From: Streptomyces sp. DG2A-72
GTDB taxonomy: Bacteria > Actinomycetota > Actinomycetes > Streptomycetales > Streptomycetaceae
Assembly (NCBI RefSeq): GCF_030499575.1
Contig: NZ_JASTLC010000001.1
Span: forward strand, 5,356,001-5,420,000
Length of the DNA: 64,000 bases
Direction: 5' to 3'
How positions within the stretch are numbered: position 1 is the stretch's first letter; each line of letters starts with the position of its first letter. Positions 8,565-16,872 of the stretch are shown here, in pieces. Below the pieces are notes generated by a model. The model ran no database searches. It saw nothing but the letters and a program-made list of their open reading frames with translations, and was not told the DNA's origin. The translations under genes and the position numbers were made by a program.

Positions 8565-9509
8565 TCAGATTCTTCGCTCGCGCAGCCGGAGCAGGGAGGA
8601 GGTGGCGCTGGACAGGACGACCACGGTCACCAGGAGCAGTACGGAGACGGCGATGCCGAAGGCGAACTTCCCGCCGCCGAAGACGTTCCGGAAGACGAGC
8701 GTGGTCAGGGTTTCGGTGGCACCGGCCGGGCCGCCGTTGGTCAGCACCAGGGGGAACTCGAAGACCTTGAGCGAGCCGATGAGGCTGAGCGTCACGTTCA
8801 CGGTCAGCGCGGGAGCGAGCATCGGCCACTCCACGCTGCGAAACCGCTGCCAGCCGCTCGCGCCGTCCACCGCGGCGGCGTCGAGGAGTTCGGTGGGCAC
8901 GCTCATGTAGCCGGCGAGGAAGATGGCGCAGGAGTAGCCCGCGAACATCCAGATGTTGACGGCGGCGACCGCGTACAGGGCGGTGGAGGTGTCCCCGAGC
9001 CACACGTGCCGCAGTGAGTCGAGGCCGAGCAGGCCCAGCAGCGCGTTGATGCCGCCTTCCGGGGCGAAGAGGTACGACCAGATGAAGGCCGCCATCACCG
9101 GGGAGACGAGCGTGGGGGTCAGCAGCACCACGCTGAGCCCCTTGCGCACCCTGGGCCGGCGGAAGAGCAGGCTCGCGAAGAGCAGGCCGAGGGCGTTCTG
9201 CGCGATCACCACGACCGCCGCGTACAGCACGGTGTGCCACAGGGCCGCGGTGACCTTCGGGTCGTCGGCCATGGCACGGTACTGGTCCGTGCCGACGAAG
9301 TGGGCGATGGGGCCGCCGAGGCTGTCGGTCATGCTCAGATAGACGCCGCGGGCCAGCGGGTACAGCATGAACAGGCCGTACACGACGATCGCCGGAAGCA
9401 GGAAGGCGGCCATGGTGGCACGCCGTCGGTGGAACACAGGGATCCTCCTCATGCCCGGACGGGCCGTGGCGGGGGCGGCGGCGGTGAGCCTGCGACGCCC
9501 CCCGGCCAC
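8565..9509 (-). CDS. ABC sugar transporter permease, CUT1 family (MalF-like)
   Basis: Up to 314 residues, six transmembrane helices beginning at AAFLLPAIVVYGLFMLYPLA. The EAA loop reads LDAAAVDGASGWQRFRSVEWPML. It pairs with the MalG-like permease downstream and the lipoprotein upstream (21 bp apart). The start is uncertain: a GTG at 9507-9509 gives a long charged leader, while the ATG at 9450-9452 gives a more usual MRRIPVFHRRR start; neither has a strong ribosome site. Confidence 0.88.
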   Translation of the reverse strand: MAGGRRRLTAAAPATARPGMRRIPVFHRRRATMAAFLLPAIVVYGLFMLYPLARGVYLSMTDSLGGPIAHFVGTDQYRAMADDPKVTAALWHTVLYAAVVVIAQNALGLLFASLLFRRPRVRKGLSVVLLTPTLVSPVMAAFIWSYLFAPEGGINALLGLLGLDSLRHVWLGDTSTALYAVAAVNIWMFAGYSCAIFLAGYMSVPTELLDAAAVDGASGWQRFRSVEWPMLAPALTVNVTLSLIGSLKVFEFPLVLTNGGPAGATETLTTLVFRNVFGGGKFAFGIAVSVLLLVTVVVLSSATSSLLRLRERRI

Positions 9510-9530
9510 GGCTGACCAGGGATGGCCGGG

Positions 9531-10799
9531 TTACTTGGCGGACGCCGCGCTCTGAATGTCCTTCAGGGTCTGCGCGGTGGATGCCTGGCCCAGCAGGTAG
9601 GCCTGGAGCTTGGAGCCGATGTCGGTCTCGGCGGCCCCGGCGTACCAGGAGTTGGACGGGAGGATCCGGTAACGGCCCTCCTTGAAGGCCGTGGTGAAGG
9701 CCGTCGTCTCGGGGCTCTCCGGCGTGGTGCCGCCGGTGAAGGGCGACTCCGCGTGCTCGGCCTCGAGGTACTTGGCGAGGTTCTCGCTCTGCGACCAGAA
9801 CTTGACGTACTCGCGCGCCGCGTCACCCTGCTGCGACTGGGAGTTGACGCCCCACATCGTGCCGGAGAAGAGCATCCCGTTGGGCTTGGTGCCCTTGTCG
9901 CCGCCCGGCCAGGGCGCGAAGGAGACCGGGAATCCGGCCTTCTTGACGTTGGAGACCTGCCACGCACCCTGGTACCAGAAGGCGCTCTTGCCGGCGCTGA
10001 AGTTCTGCGGTCCCTGCGCCCACTCGTCGACGCCGAGCTCGTTCTTCCAGTTGACGTACCCCTTGTCCTCCAGGGTCTTCAACTGCGCGAGCGGCGCCTT
10101 CCAGTCGGGGTTGAACGAGGCCTTGCCGTCCAGGAAGTCGGCGTCCCACTGCTTGTTCTTCTGGTAGACGGTGGTCGAGCCGCTCGCCTGGAAGACGGAG
10201 CTGCCGGTCCAGCCGCTCTTGTCGGGCAGCGCGATGGGGTTGATGCCGGCCTTCTTGACCTTGGCGAGGTCCGCGAGGAACGTCGGCCAGTCGGCGGGGA
10301 GTTCGGTGATCCCCGCCTTCTTCAGCAGGTCCATGTTGGCGTACAGGCCGATGCCGATCAGCTCCATCGGCATGGCGAGCGTCTTGCCCTCGGACTGTGC
10401 GAAGGGCTTGGCGTCGGGCGCTATCTTGCTCGCCCACGACTCCTTGGACAGGTCGGCCAGGTAGCCGGAGGCGCCCCACTTCTTCATCTTGTCCGTGTCG
10501 ACCATGATCACGTCGCCGGCCTTGCCGCCGAGCAGCTCGGGCTGGAGCTTCTGGACGTAGGTGTCGTTCGCGGTGATGTACTCGAAGTCGACCTTGATGT
10601 CGGGGTGGGCCTTCTCGAACGCCTTGTTGATCTCCGCGACGTTCGCCGGCTCCGCGCCGCCGCCCTTCCACGCCTGCACGTGAAGGGTCACCTTGCCGTC
10701 CGCGGAGCTGCCGGACGACCCGCCGCCGCACGCGGCCAGCGACATCGCCATGGCGGCGACCGTGGTGGCGACCGCGAGCCGTCTCCCAGAACGCTTCAT
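9531..10799 (-). CDS. Extracellular sugar-binding lipoprotein of a CUT1 ABC importer
   Basis: 422 residues. N-terminal KR signal with lipobox LAAC (MAMSLAACGGG) anchors it to the membrane. The rest is a family 1 solute-binding protein: VTLHVQAWKGGG, INKAFEKAHPDIKVDFEY, YANMDLLKKAGI, PADWPTFLADLAKVKKAG, FWYQGAWQVSNVKKAG. It delivers a sugar to the two permeases downstream. ATG at 10797-10799 is preceded by GGTGAGGTG. The gene faces the LacI regulator at 11144, and the 344-bp gap between them holds repeated GTAACG/CGTTAC half-sites that may be the operator. Confidence 0.92.
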   Translation of the reverse strand: MKRSGRRLAVATTVAAMAMSLAACGGGSSGSSADGKVTLHVQAWKGGGAEPANVAEINKAFEKAHPDIKVDFEYITANDTYVQKLQPELLGGKAGDVIMVDTDKMKKWGASGYLADLSKESWASKIAPDAKPFAQSEGKTLAMPMELIGIGLYANMDLLKKAGITELPADWPTFLADLAKVKKAGINPIALPDKSGWTGSSVFQASGSTTVYQKNKQWDADFLDGKASFNPDWKAPLAQLKTLEDKGYVNWKNELGVDEWAQGPQNFSAGKSAFWYQGAWQVSNVKKAGFPVSFAPWPGGDKGTKPNGMLFSGTMWGVNSQSQQGDAAREYVKFWSQSENLAKYLEAEHAESPFTGGTTPESPETTAFTTAFKEGRYRILPSNSWYAGAAETDIGSKLQAYLLGQASTAQTLKDIQSAASAK

Positions 10800-10900
10800 T
10801 GCACACCTCACCCATCGTCGGTTCGGACCGACTTGTCATCTCTGAAGGAATGTGAACGGGCCTGTCAGGAAAGTGACCGGTCGACCCGAGTTGCGGCGAA

Positions 10901-11099
10901 CGTTACGTGCCGATGGCGGGGACTGTAACGCAAAACTTAATGGACAGCTATACGTAACTTTCTGTGGCGCCGCAGCCCGACTCGAGTGGTGGTGATCTCT
11001 GGGAGTGTTGGCAGAATGTCCCGATAAAATCCCTGTCAGTGCGATTGAGAGCCCGCAGCGGGGAAGGTTTCGTTGACGCGTCAGACGCCTTATCGTTAC
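10901..11099. promoter_or_regulatory. Repeated CGTTAC/GTAACG half-sites between transporter and LacI gene
   Basis: The hexamer CGTTAC or its complement occurs at 10901-10906, 10925-10930 (inverted partner), 10953-10958 (as CGTAAC) and 11094-11099. The first two form an inverted pair 18 bp apart. This intergenic region serves two divergent promoters, so the sites may bind the adjacent LacI regulator. The assignment is inference; LacI operators usually have closer half-sites. Confidence 0.35.
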
Positions 11100-11143
11100 A
11101 GTTTCCTGAGTGTTGTCGGGCGGGGTGAACCGAAGGAGTTCGG

Positions 11144-12166
11144 GTGACAGGGCGGGTGACCATCGCGCAGGTGGCCGAGGCGGCCGGAGTCTCCGCGATG
11201 ACCGTGTCCAATGTCGTGAACGGCAAGCCGGGTGCCTCGGAGGAGACCCGGCGCCGTGTCATGGAGGTGGCCGCGCGCCTCGGTTACCGGCCGAACGTCT
11301 CCGCCCGCAACCTCAAGGCCGGCCGCAGCGGGCTCATCGGCGTCATAGCGCTGGACCTGACCAGTCAGTACGGACTCGAGATCCTGCGCGGTGTCGCCGA
11401 CGAACTGGCCGACGCCGAGCAGGAGATGCTCGTCAACGCCACGTACCACGACGCGGTGCGGGAGAAGGACCGGGTCGAGTTCCTGGCCCGTGGCCTCGTC
11501 GACGGCGTGCTCATGATCGCGCCCGTTCTGGAGGACGAGACAGTCGAGCTGCTGCGTCGGCAGAAACTGCCCTGCGTCATCATCGATCCCCGGCGCCTGG
11601 ACGTACCGCTGCCCCGGCTGAGCGTCGACAACTACCACGGGATGCGCCAGGGCACGCAGCACCTCATCGACCTGGGGCACACCCGGATCGCCTACCTCCG
11701 CGGGGAGGAGGACCTGGAGAGCACATCCCTCCGTTTCCAGGGCTTCGAGGACGCGATGCGGATCGCCGGACTCGACGTCGACATGCGGCTGGTCGCCTCC
11801 TGCGACTTCTCCTATGCCTGCGGCTTCCGCACCACGGCTCGTCTGATCGACGACCACCGTCCTACGGCGATCGTCGCCGGAGCCGATCTGATGGCGCTCG
11901 GCGCCATCGACGCCGCCCGGGCCCGCGGCCTCGACGTGCCCACCGAGTTCTCCGTCGTCGGCTTCGACGACCTTCCGCAGGCGGCGCAGAGCTTCCCCGG
12001 CCTGACCACCGTGCGTCAGCCGCTGCACGACATGGGCCAGAAGGCCGCCCGCGCGCTGCTGTCCGTCATCGAGGGACAGCGGTTGCTCATGGAGCACATG
12101 GAGGTGGGTACGGAGCTCGTGGTGCGCAACTCGACCGCCCCGCCGCCCCTCGACGGCGCGGCGTGA
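11144..12166 (+). CDS. LacI-family transcriptional regulator
   Basis: 340 residues. The N-terminal helix-turn-helix reads [24 protein letters not shown] with the hinge [20 protein letters not shown], followed by a periplasmic-binding-protein-like sensor domain ([14 protein letters not shown] block near residue 275). GTG at 11144 follows GAAGGAG. It is divergent from the CUT1 transporter operon and therefore its likely repressor, released by an imported sugar. The downstream flank runs into an integrase remnant and a tRNA-Gly fragment. Confidence 0.9.
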   Translation: MTGRVTIAQVAEAAGVSAMTVSNVVNGKPGASEETRRRVMEVAARLGYRPNVSARNLKAGRSGLIGVIALDLTSQYGLEILRGVADELADAEQEMLVNATYHDAVREKDRVEFLARGLVDGVLMIAPVLEDETVELLRRQKLPCVIIDPRRLDVPLPRLSVDNYHGMRQGTQHLIDLGHTRIAYLRGEEDLESTSLRFQGFEDAMRIAGLDVDMRLVASCDFSYACGFRTTARLIDDHRPTAIVAGADLMALGAIDAARARGLDVPTEFSVVGFDDLPQAAQSFPGLTTVRQPLHDMGQKAARALLSVIEGQRLLMEHMEVGTELVVRNSTAPPPLDGAA

Positions 12167-12275
12167 CCAGCGCGATGTGGTGCCACCTCTTCCGGCACGC
12201 CACGGGTCGCAGGACCAACGCGCCGCGGCGGGCCGAGCCGTACGCGGTGCCAGGTCCAGGAGAAGACCGGACTGT

Positions 12276-12328
12276 TTCACCGGCGCACCTACGACGGCCG
12301 GCAGGAGGAAGTCGCCGCCGGGCTCGAC
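12276..12328 (+). pseudogene. C-terminal scrap of a tyrosine integrase
   Basis: The translation TYDGRQEEVAAGLDE corresponds to the tail that follows the catalytic tyrosine in the integrase family seen at 36.0, 53.7 and 58.8 kb (for example HSDEERREVAAGLDD). It abuts the tRNA-Gly 3' fragment directly, without the hairpin present at other junctions. Confidence 0.6.
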
Positions 12329-12372
12329 GAGCGGGTGACGAGAATCGAACTCGCGCTCTCAGCTTGGGAAGC
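12329..12372 (-). repeat. tRNA-Gly(CCC) 3'-end fragment, att site copy A
   Basis: Read on the minus strand, this gives the anticodon loop TTCCCAA (anticodon CCC), the T arm with GTTCGATTC and the acceptor 3' strand TCACCCGC of a tRNA-Gly. The D arm and 5' acceptor strand are missing; sequence after the anticodon stem is unrelated. It is the first of five direct copies. Such 3' tRNA pieces are typical attachment sites left by integrative elements. One position in the flanking GATGGCGCC differs from the GACGGCGC of the others. Confidence 0.85.
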
Positions 12373-12479
12373 GATGGCGCCTGGGCACCCACGTGGCTGC
12401 TGACCTGCGCAGATTCGTTCTGTCACCGCCAGGCGTGAGTGCCTGGTGGCTTGGGTGAAGCCTGCTTGCCGGTTGGGCC

Positions 12480-12698
12480 GGCCGTGCGGCGAGGTGCCTG
12501 CCGGTGCAGGTCCTGTTCCGCGCGGCCTCCTGCCCAACCGGACGCATGACGCGTGCCCAGTCGGACGGTGGCCGTCCAGCAGGCGCGAGCTCGGCGAGGG
12601 CACGAATGTGATGCACTTGGACATCATCCTTGGCGTCGCGGATCTCGCAGGTGTCCGCCAGGACCGGGTGATCAGCTCCTTGTCGATCGCCTCGTAGC
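12480..12698 (-). pseudogene. Remnant of group II intron-encoded protein, C-terminal HNH part
   Basis: Minus-strand translation shows YEAIDKELIT and, after a frame change, LADTCEIRDAKDDVQVHHIRALAEL then PPSDWARVM. This matches the end of bacterial group II intron reverse transcriptase/maturases, where a Cys-containing zinc motif precedes EVHHIRxLADL and WVRVMxxRRRK. The downstream RRRKTLVVC block is scrambled. The reverse transcriptase domain is absent. It directly adjoins an IS3 transposase end, suggesting intron insertion beside or into the IS. Confidence 0.6.
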
Positions 12699-12845
12699 GT
12701 GGAGACGATCTGTGCCGCCAGTCCCTCGGCGAGGGTGGCTCGGTAGTCCCGTTCGTAGTCGATCGGGCTCTTGAACCCGCACACGCTGTGTAGCCGCCCA
12801 GTGTTGGGGAAGCCGGTGATCCAGGTGGCGATCTTGCACCGTACT
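12699..12845 (-). pseudogene. IS3-family transposase C-terminal remnant
   Basis: Minus-strand translation reads IATWITGFPNTGRLHSVCGF then KSPIDYERDYRATLAEGLAA, the conserved end of IS3-type integrase-domain transposases (the WIxxFYNTxRLHSxxGxxSPxxYE motif). Everything upstream of the motif is missing and the acyltransferase gene follows. A dead fragment of a mobile element. Confidence 0.75.
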
Positions 12846-12925
12846 GGTCACGGCCGGGCGGTGCGTCGGACAATGATCCGGACAGCAAGCGGGGACCGTC
12901 CCGCGCAGCCACCGGGGAGGATCCC

Positions 12926-14626
12926 TTGCAGCAGTCCGCGAGCGACGACGGCCTCTTCGACCACTGTCCCTGGCTGTTCGGCAAACAGGCTTCCGAAGGG
13001 CAGCGCGCGGCACAGCAGGAGCGGCAGAAGCGGCTGCTCGGCGCCGGGCAGGTGGAGTTCGGCGAGGGGTGCTTCGTCGCGGCGACCGCGGCCGTGTATC
13101 CGAAGCGGCTGCACCTGGGCGACCGGTCGTACATCGCGGCCCACGCCTACGTCACGGACGACGTGCGCACGGGCGCCGACTGCACGGTCAACCCGTTCGC
13201 CGTGGTGCGCGGCACCGTCACGCTGGGCGACGGCGTACGCATCGGCGCGCACAGCTCGCTGCTCGGCTTCAACCACGGCGCCGCGCCCGATCTGCCGGTC
13301 CATCGGCAGCCCGTCACCAGCCGCGGCATCACCGTGGGCGACGACGTGTGGATCGGCTCCCACGTGGTCGTCGTGGACGGCGTCACCATCGGAGACCACT
13401 GCGTCGTCGGCGCCGGCGCGGTGGTCACCAAGGACCTGCCCGCGTGGACGGTGGCGGCCGGCAACCCCGCGCGCCGCATCCGCGACCGCCGGGACGCGCG
13501 CGGCAAGGCCCCGCGTTCCGCCGCGCCGCTCGCCGGCCGACTGTCGGAGTTCGCCGAGACCGCCCGCGCACAGGCCGCCGACCTGCTGGCCCGCTGCTGG
13601 CTTCCGGACGCCGACCGCTACGCCGACCAGCCCGGCTCCGAGCCGACCGTGCGGGCGCACTGCAACGCGGTGGAGATCGCCGACCTGCTCCTCGGCACCG
13701 CTCCCCCGCAGTTGCCGGCCGCCGAACACGCGGCGCGGCTGCGTGCACTGCAGGATCCCGCCACCGGCCTGGTGCCCGAGTACGGCGAGGCACTCGCGCC
13801 GCCCGGCCCGCCCGGCCCGGCCGGGCTGCCGGACGACGGCGCCTGCGCCTATCACGTGCTGTGCGTGGGTTACGCGCTGGATCTGCTCGGCAGCTCCTTC
13901 GCCCACCCGCTGCACCCGGTGCGGGACACCACAGCGGACCAGCTGGTCCGGCGCCTGGCCGCACTGCCCTGGCGGGACCGCGCCTGGCGCGCCGGGTCGT
14001 GGGTGGACGCCTGGGCCACCGCGGCGCACTGGAACCGGCGCCTGGGCGGGGAACCCGCCGAACCGGGGGCGCTGGAGGCGCTGTTCGGCTGGCTGCACAC
14101 CCATGTCGACCCGTGGACCGGCATGTGGGGCTCTCCCACCCGCGAGGGCGGGCGCCTGCAGATGGTCAACGGCTACTACCGGCTCACCCGCGGCTCCTTC
14201 GCCCAGTTCGACCTGCCGGTGCCGTACGCCGAGCGGGTCATAGACACCGTTCTCGACCATGCGCGCGACGCACGCCACTTCTCTCCCGGCCGGGAGAACG
14301 CCTGCAACGTCCTGGACGTCGCCCACCCCCTGTGGCTGTGCGCCCGGCAGACCTCCCACCGCGCCGAGGAGGCCCGTGCCTGGGCGGCGGACCAGCTCGC
14401 CGCCGCCCTCCGGCGCTGGCATCCGGGACAGGGTTTCGCCTTCGGTCCCAGGCCCGACGGAACCGGCCCGGGCCGCGCACCCGGGCTGCAGGGCACCGAG
14501 ATGTGGCTCGCCATCATCTGGCTGCTCGCTGACCTGCTCGGCCTCGCCGACCTCCTGGGCTACCGCCCACGCGGCATCCACCGCCCGGAACCGGCCGCGG
14601 CCGGCGAGAGCGGACAAACCCGGTGA
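12926..14626 (+). CDS. Hexapeptide-repeat acyltransferase fused to an alpha/alpha-barrel-like domain
   Basis: 566 residues. Residues about 45-200 form a left-handed beta-helix with [LIV]GxxxxI hexapeptides (LGDGVRIGAHSSLLG, VGDDVWIGSHVVVVDG, IGDHCVVGAGAVVTKDLPAW, VAAGNPARRIRDRR), the hallmark of maltose/galactoside O-acetyltransferase-like enzymes. The remaining about 350 residues, helix- and Trp-rich (SWVDAWATAAHWNRR, WLHTHVDPWTGMWGS, GTEMWLAIIWLLADLLG), look like an alpha/alpha toroid as in prenyltransferase/cyclase or glycan-acting proteins; I cannot name it. The TTG at 12926 is chosen because GGGGAGG lies 6 bp upstream. No signal peptide. Substrate is unknown; the fusion suggests an acyl transfer coupled to a second activity or scaffold. 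Confidence 0.75.
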   Translation: MQQSASDDGLFDHCPWLFGKQASEGQRAAQQERQKRLLGAGQVEFGEGCFVAATAAVYPKRLHLGDRSYIAAHAYVTDDVRTGADCTVNPFAVVRGTVTLGDGVRIGAHSSLLGFNHGAAPDLPVHRQPVTSRGITVGDDVWIGSHVVVVDGVTIGDHCVVGAGAVVTKDLPAWTVAAGNPARRIRDRRDARGKAPRSAAPLAGRLSEFAETARAQAADLLARCWLPDADRYADQPGSEPTVRAHCNAVEIADLLLGTAPPQLPAAEHAARLRALQDPATGLVPEYGEALAPPGPPGPAGLPDDGACAYHVLCVGYALDLLGSSFAHPLHPVRDTTADQLVRRLAALPWRDRAWRAGSWVDAWATAAHWNRRLGGEPAEPGALEALFGWLHTHVDPWTGMWGSPTREGGRLQMVNGYYRLTRGSFAQFDLPVPYAERVIDTVLDHARDARHFSPGRENACNVLDVAHPLWLCARQTSHRAEEARAWAADQLAAALRRWHPGQGFAFGPRPDGTGPGRAPGLQGTEMWLAIIWLLADLLGLADLLGYRPRGIHRPEPAAAGESGQTR

Positions 14627-14686
14627 CGCACGCCCTGCCGCCCCGTGCCGGTCCCGTATCACCGGCTTGGGCGCCCGGTTCTTCAC

Positions 14687-14880
14687 GCGGCGGCTCCTCA
14701 GCAGGCCGAGCTGCCAGGGCAGCAGGTCGCAGGGGCCGGTGACGGCGAGGTTCACGCCCTGGCACACATAGCGCATGCCGCAAGGGCTGATGGTGAGCCG
14801 CTGGTCGATGCCGCTGCGGAGCATTTCGCCGTGGCTGATGGCCCGGGTCCAGGCGGTGCCGTCGAAGGTGACGTTGTGAC
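14687..14880 (-). pseudogene. GH62 alpha-L-arabinofuranosidase C-terminal remnant
   Basis: Minus-strand translation FDGTAWTRAISHGEMLRSG followed by DQRLTISPCGMRYVCQGV and LLPWQLGLL aligns with the end of family 62 arabinofuranosidases (SHGEMIRxGxDQTxTIDPCxLQFLYQG, then LPWRLGLL). The catalytic propeller upstream is gone. The 270 bp between this and the next hairpin hold no recognisable gene. It shows that this block too once carried arabinoxylan enzymes. Confidence 0.65.
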
Positions 14881-15151
14881 CTCGATGGAGCCTGCGGCGG
14901 TGGTCACGGTGCGGGACCGGTGGTGACCGTTGCGGACCACTCCGTATGGCCACCCCTCTTTGTCGGGCAACGGCGAACTGATGGCTTCAGCTCGTGTCTG
15001 CCGTCGCCCCGTGCGCCAAGGGGCGTTCCACGCCGCGCAGTTGAGGGGTGGGTGGCGACCAAATGCGCCGAGGGGGACCCCGTGCCCTCCGCGTGCCCTG
15101 TCTCGAGTCGTGTCCGGGGCGCGACGGGCGGCAAAAGGTCTGGAGAACAAG

Positions 15152-15180
15152 GAAGCCCCAGGCCGCTGACCTGGGGCTTC
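15152..15180 (+). terminator. Hairpin at the end of an integrase relic, before att copy B
   Basis: GAAGCCCCAGG and CCTGGGGCTTC pair perfectly over 11 bp with a 7-base loop. Equivalent hairpins stand at the same place before att copies D and E, where they would end the integrase transcript. The preceding 60 bp hold only a scrap of integrase tail. Confidence 0.65.
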
Positions 15181-15185
15181 AAGAA

Positions 15186-15230
15186 GAGCGGGGTGACGAG
15201 AATCGAACTCGCGCTCTCAGCTTGGGAAGC
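15186..15230 (-). repeat. tRNA-Gly(CCC) 3'-end fragment, att site copy B
   Basis: Same tRNA-Gly 3' part as copy A (T arm, variable loop, anticodon loop with CCC) in the same orientation. It carries one extra G in the acceptor run (GCGGGGTGAC). The right flank is GACGGCGC as in copies C, D and E rather than the tRNA D-arm sequence, so this flank belongs to the inserted element. Confidence 0.88.
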
Positions 15231-15290
15231 GACGGCGCTCGACTGGTTCCTATGTCCATGACTTGCGCAGATGGCATTTGCGTCGGATCG

Positions 15291-15341
15291 CGCCGCTGTT
15301 GACCGTGGTTGTCCGCTCTTACGGGCACGCTGTGGGCACGG
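15291..15341. repeat. Conserved right-end block of the integrative element (copy 1)
   Basis: A block containing TTGACCGTGGTTGTCCGCTC and then two GGGCACG direct repeats lies about 60 bp right of the att fragment. Nearly the same block occurs at 36209, 39637, 54529, 55221 and 59292. It reads through in no consistent protein frame. Its constant position beside att sites suggests arm-type integrase or accessory-protein sites; this is inference. Confidence 0.6.
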
Positions 15342-15447
15342 GGCGCCAAGACCGGTGGGCAGAGTGCGCACGCGAACGGGCACCTGTTCGGCTGGGCTCG
15401 GTCGGACGTCCCGTTGGGGATGCCTTCGTGCGAGGGTCAGTTCCTGC

Positions 15448-15540
15448 GTCGTTGACCGGTACCCATTCGAAGAGCGGGCGCACGTCCTCGATGCCCTGTG
15501 CGCGGTCGGCGGCGGAGTGTGCGTTGTAGAGGAACTCCTG
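15448..15540 (-). pseudogene. VapC toxin remnant
   Basis: Minus-strand translation EFLYNAHSAADRAQGIEDVR then PLFEWVPVND aligns with EFFYSARSAADRAQGIEDMR and MLFGWVPVDD of the intact VapC at 53.8 kb. Only this central third survives, without either catalytic end. It stands where the intact VapBC loci stand at other junctions. Confidence 0.75.
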
Positions 15541-15547
15541 CAAACCC

Positions 15548-15730
15548 TCAACAGGGGATGGACCCGGGCAGGATGCGCTCCAGGTGGCGGCGGTCCTCGG
15601 GTGAGAGCGGTCCGGCTCGTCGGTCGGCGGGGTCGGGGCCGCGGCGGATCAGCCCCTCCTTCGCCATGCGGTCGGCGAGCCGGGTGAAGCCGCCCGAGCT
15701 GAAGGGCACGGCCTCCGCCAGGTCTGTCAT
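15548..15730 (-). pseudogene. MarR-family regulator remnant
   Basis: Minus-strand translation [20 protein letters not shown] then RMAKEGLIRRGPDPADRRA is the winged-helix recognition part of MarR regulators; it then jumps to LSPEDRRHLERIL, the usual C-terminal helix, with the intervening linker deleted. The N-terminal dimerisation helix is missing. The divergent gene at 15845 and the palindrome at 15768 were probably under its control. Confidence 0.7.
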
Positions 15731-15767
15731 GCGTTGCCGGTGCCCGTAGAAGAAGTTGCTGTTGCAG

Positions 15768-15785
15768 TATCTGCTTGAGCAGATA
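15768..15785. promoter_or_regulatory. MarR-type operator palindrome
   Basis: TATCTGCTTGAGCAGATA has 8-bp arms around TG, the size and AT-rich ends of MarR operators. It lies between the MarR remnant and the divergent allene-oxide-cyclase-like gene, 60 bp before that gene's start. With the regulator decayed the site may be orphaned. Confidence 0.65.
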
Positions 15786-15844
15786 TATTGTCTGCGTCGG
15801 CAGGTACTTTTCCCTGTACGTCCCCACAGATGTGGAGCCCGATC

Positions 15845-16348
15845 ATGCGCAAGCGCACCCTCCCCGCGTTCGGTGTCGCCGCCGCCACGGCCGGCGCCCT
15901 CACCCTCGGCCTGTCCCTGGCGCCCGCTTCGGCGGACGCCGCCCCCGCCTCGTACGGGCACCGCACGATCACCATCAAGGCCGTCGAGAAGGGCACCGCG
16001 ATCAACATGGTCGACGTCGCCCCGGCCGACTCCGCCCTCGGAGACCAGCTGATCGGAACCGGCGACCTCATCGGCCGCGACGGCCGCAAGCTCGGCACCA
16101 GCAGCTTCGTCGGCGTCTCCACCGACGCCAAGCCGCGCACCGCCGAGCTGCTGACCTTCGTCTACGAGCTGCCCGGCGGCAAGATCACCACAGCCGGCAC
16201 GGCGAAGCTCTCCGCCTCCGGACCCGTCTTCGACGAGCGGTTCGCCATCACGGGTGGCACCGGCACGTACAAGAACGCCTCCGGAGAGGTGCGCGTCCTG
16301 CAAGAGACGGTGGAGCAGGCGAAGGTCACCTTCGAGATCCAGCACTGA
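15845..16348 (+). CDS. Secreted allene oxide cyclase/dirigent-barrel-like protein
   Basis: 167 residues with a clear signal peptide (MRKRT...ASADAAP). The mature part resembles the small eight-stranded barrel of the allene oxide cyclase-like family: [37 protein letters not shown] and [19 protein letters not shown], the last being the diagnostic GGTGxYxxxxG block. Bacterial members are of unknown function. ATG at 15845 follows a GGAG. The gene is divergent from a decayed MarR gene, with a palindrome between them. Confidence 0.8.
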   Translation: MRKRTLPAFGVAAATAGALTLGLSLAPASADAAPASYGHRTITIKAVEKGTAINMVDVAPADSALGDQLIGTGDLIGRDGRKLGTSSFVGVSTDAKPRTAELLTFVYELPGGKITTAGTAKLSASGPVFDERFAITGGTGTYKNASGEVRVLQETVEQAKVTFEIQH

Positions 16349-16394
16349 CGACAGCGCTGACCACGCCCAGGCATCCGCAACGAGTACGAGCGGA

Positions 16395-16872
16395 GCAACC
16401 TGTCAAGTTCCTCCTCATCGGCGCCACCGGCATGATCGGCTCCCGCATCACGGCGGAAGCGCTCAGCCGCGGCCACGAGGTCACCGCCGCCACCTGCTCG
16501 GGCCGTACGGCCCTGCCCCCGGATCCGGCTGACGGTGGCCGCCCAGGACGCCACCGTGCCCGCCCGGCGGGTGAGACGGCAGCCGGTTACGACACTGCCC
16601 TCGTCCGCGATGCCATGACGCAGTCGGGCCGGCGACTCACAGGCGAACTCACCCAAGCCGGGAAGACGGTGAGGTCTGCCGTCGGCAACGGCACAGTCTT
16701 CCTCACCACCTCCGCCGCCGATGTCAGCGGCCCACGCGACGAAACCGTCGCTGGGACGGCGACCGGCACGGCGGAGAAGCGCGCCCGCACGTCGCCGGAA
16801 TCACTCCCCGGCGCCTTCCTGGTCCGGCCGACGGAGGCGGCCGGAGGGGGGCCGACCGTCGTCGTGCGATGA
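16395..16872 (+). pseudogene. NAD(P)-binding Rossmann (SDR/NmrA-like) protein remnant
   Basis: The translation [20 protein letters not shown] then [15 protein letters not shown] is the GxTGxxG nucleotide-binding start of an atypical short-chain reductase. The expected start codon reads GTC. A frame change follows ([12 protein letters not shown] in another frame), then partial matches such as [12 protein letters not shown], and the C-terminal half is missing. A short frame at 16868-16966 after it is not recognisable. Clearly non-functional. Confidence 0.65.

Noticed and set aside
12329..12438. Short frames reading VTRIELALSAWEA at several places, which look like a conserved peptide
   Set aside because: They are the antisense of the tRNA-Gly 3' end (T arm and anticodon arm); conservation comes from the RNA, not a protein.
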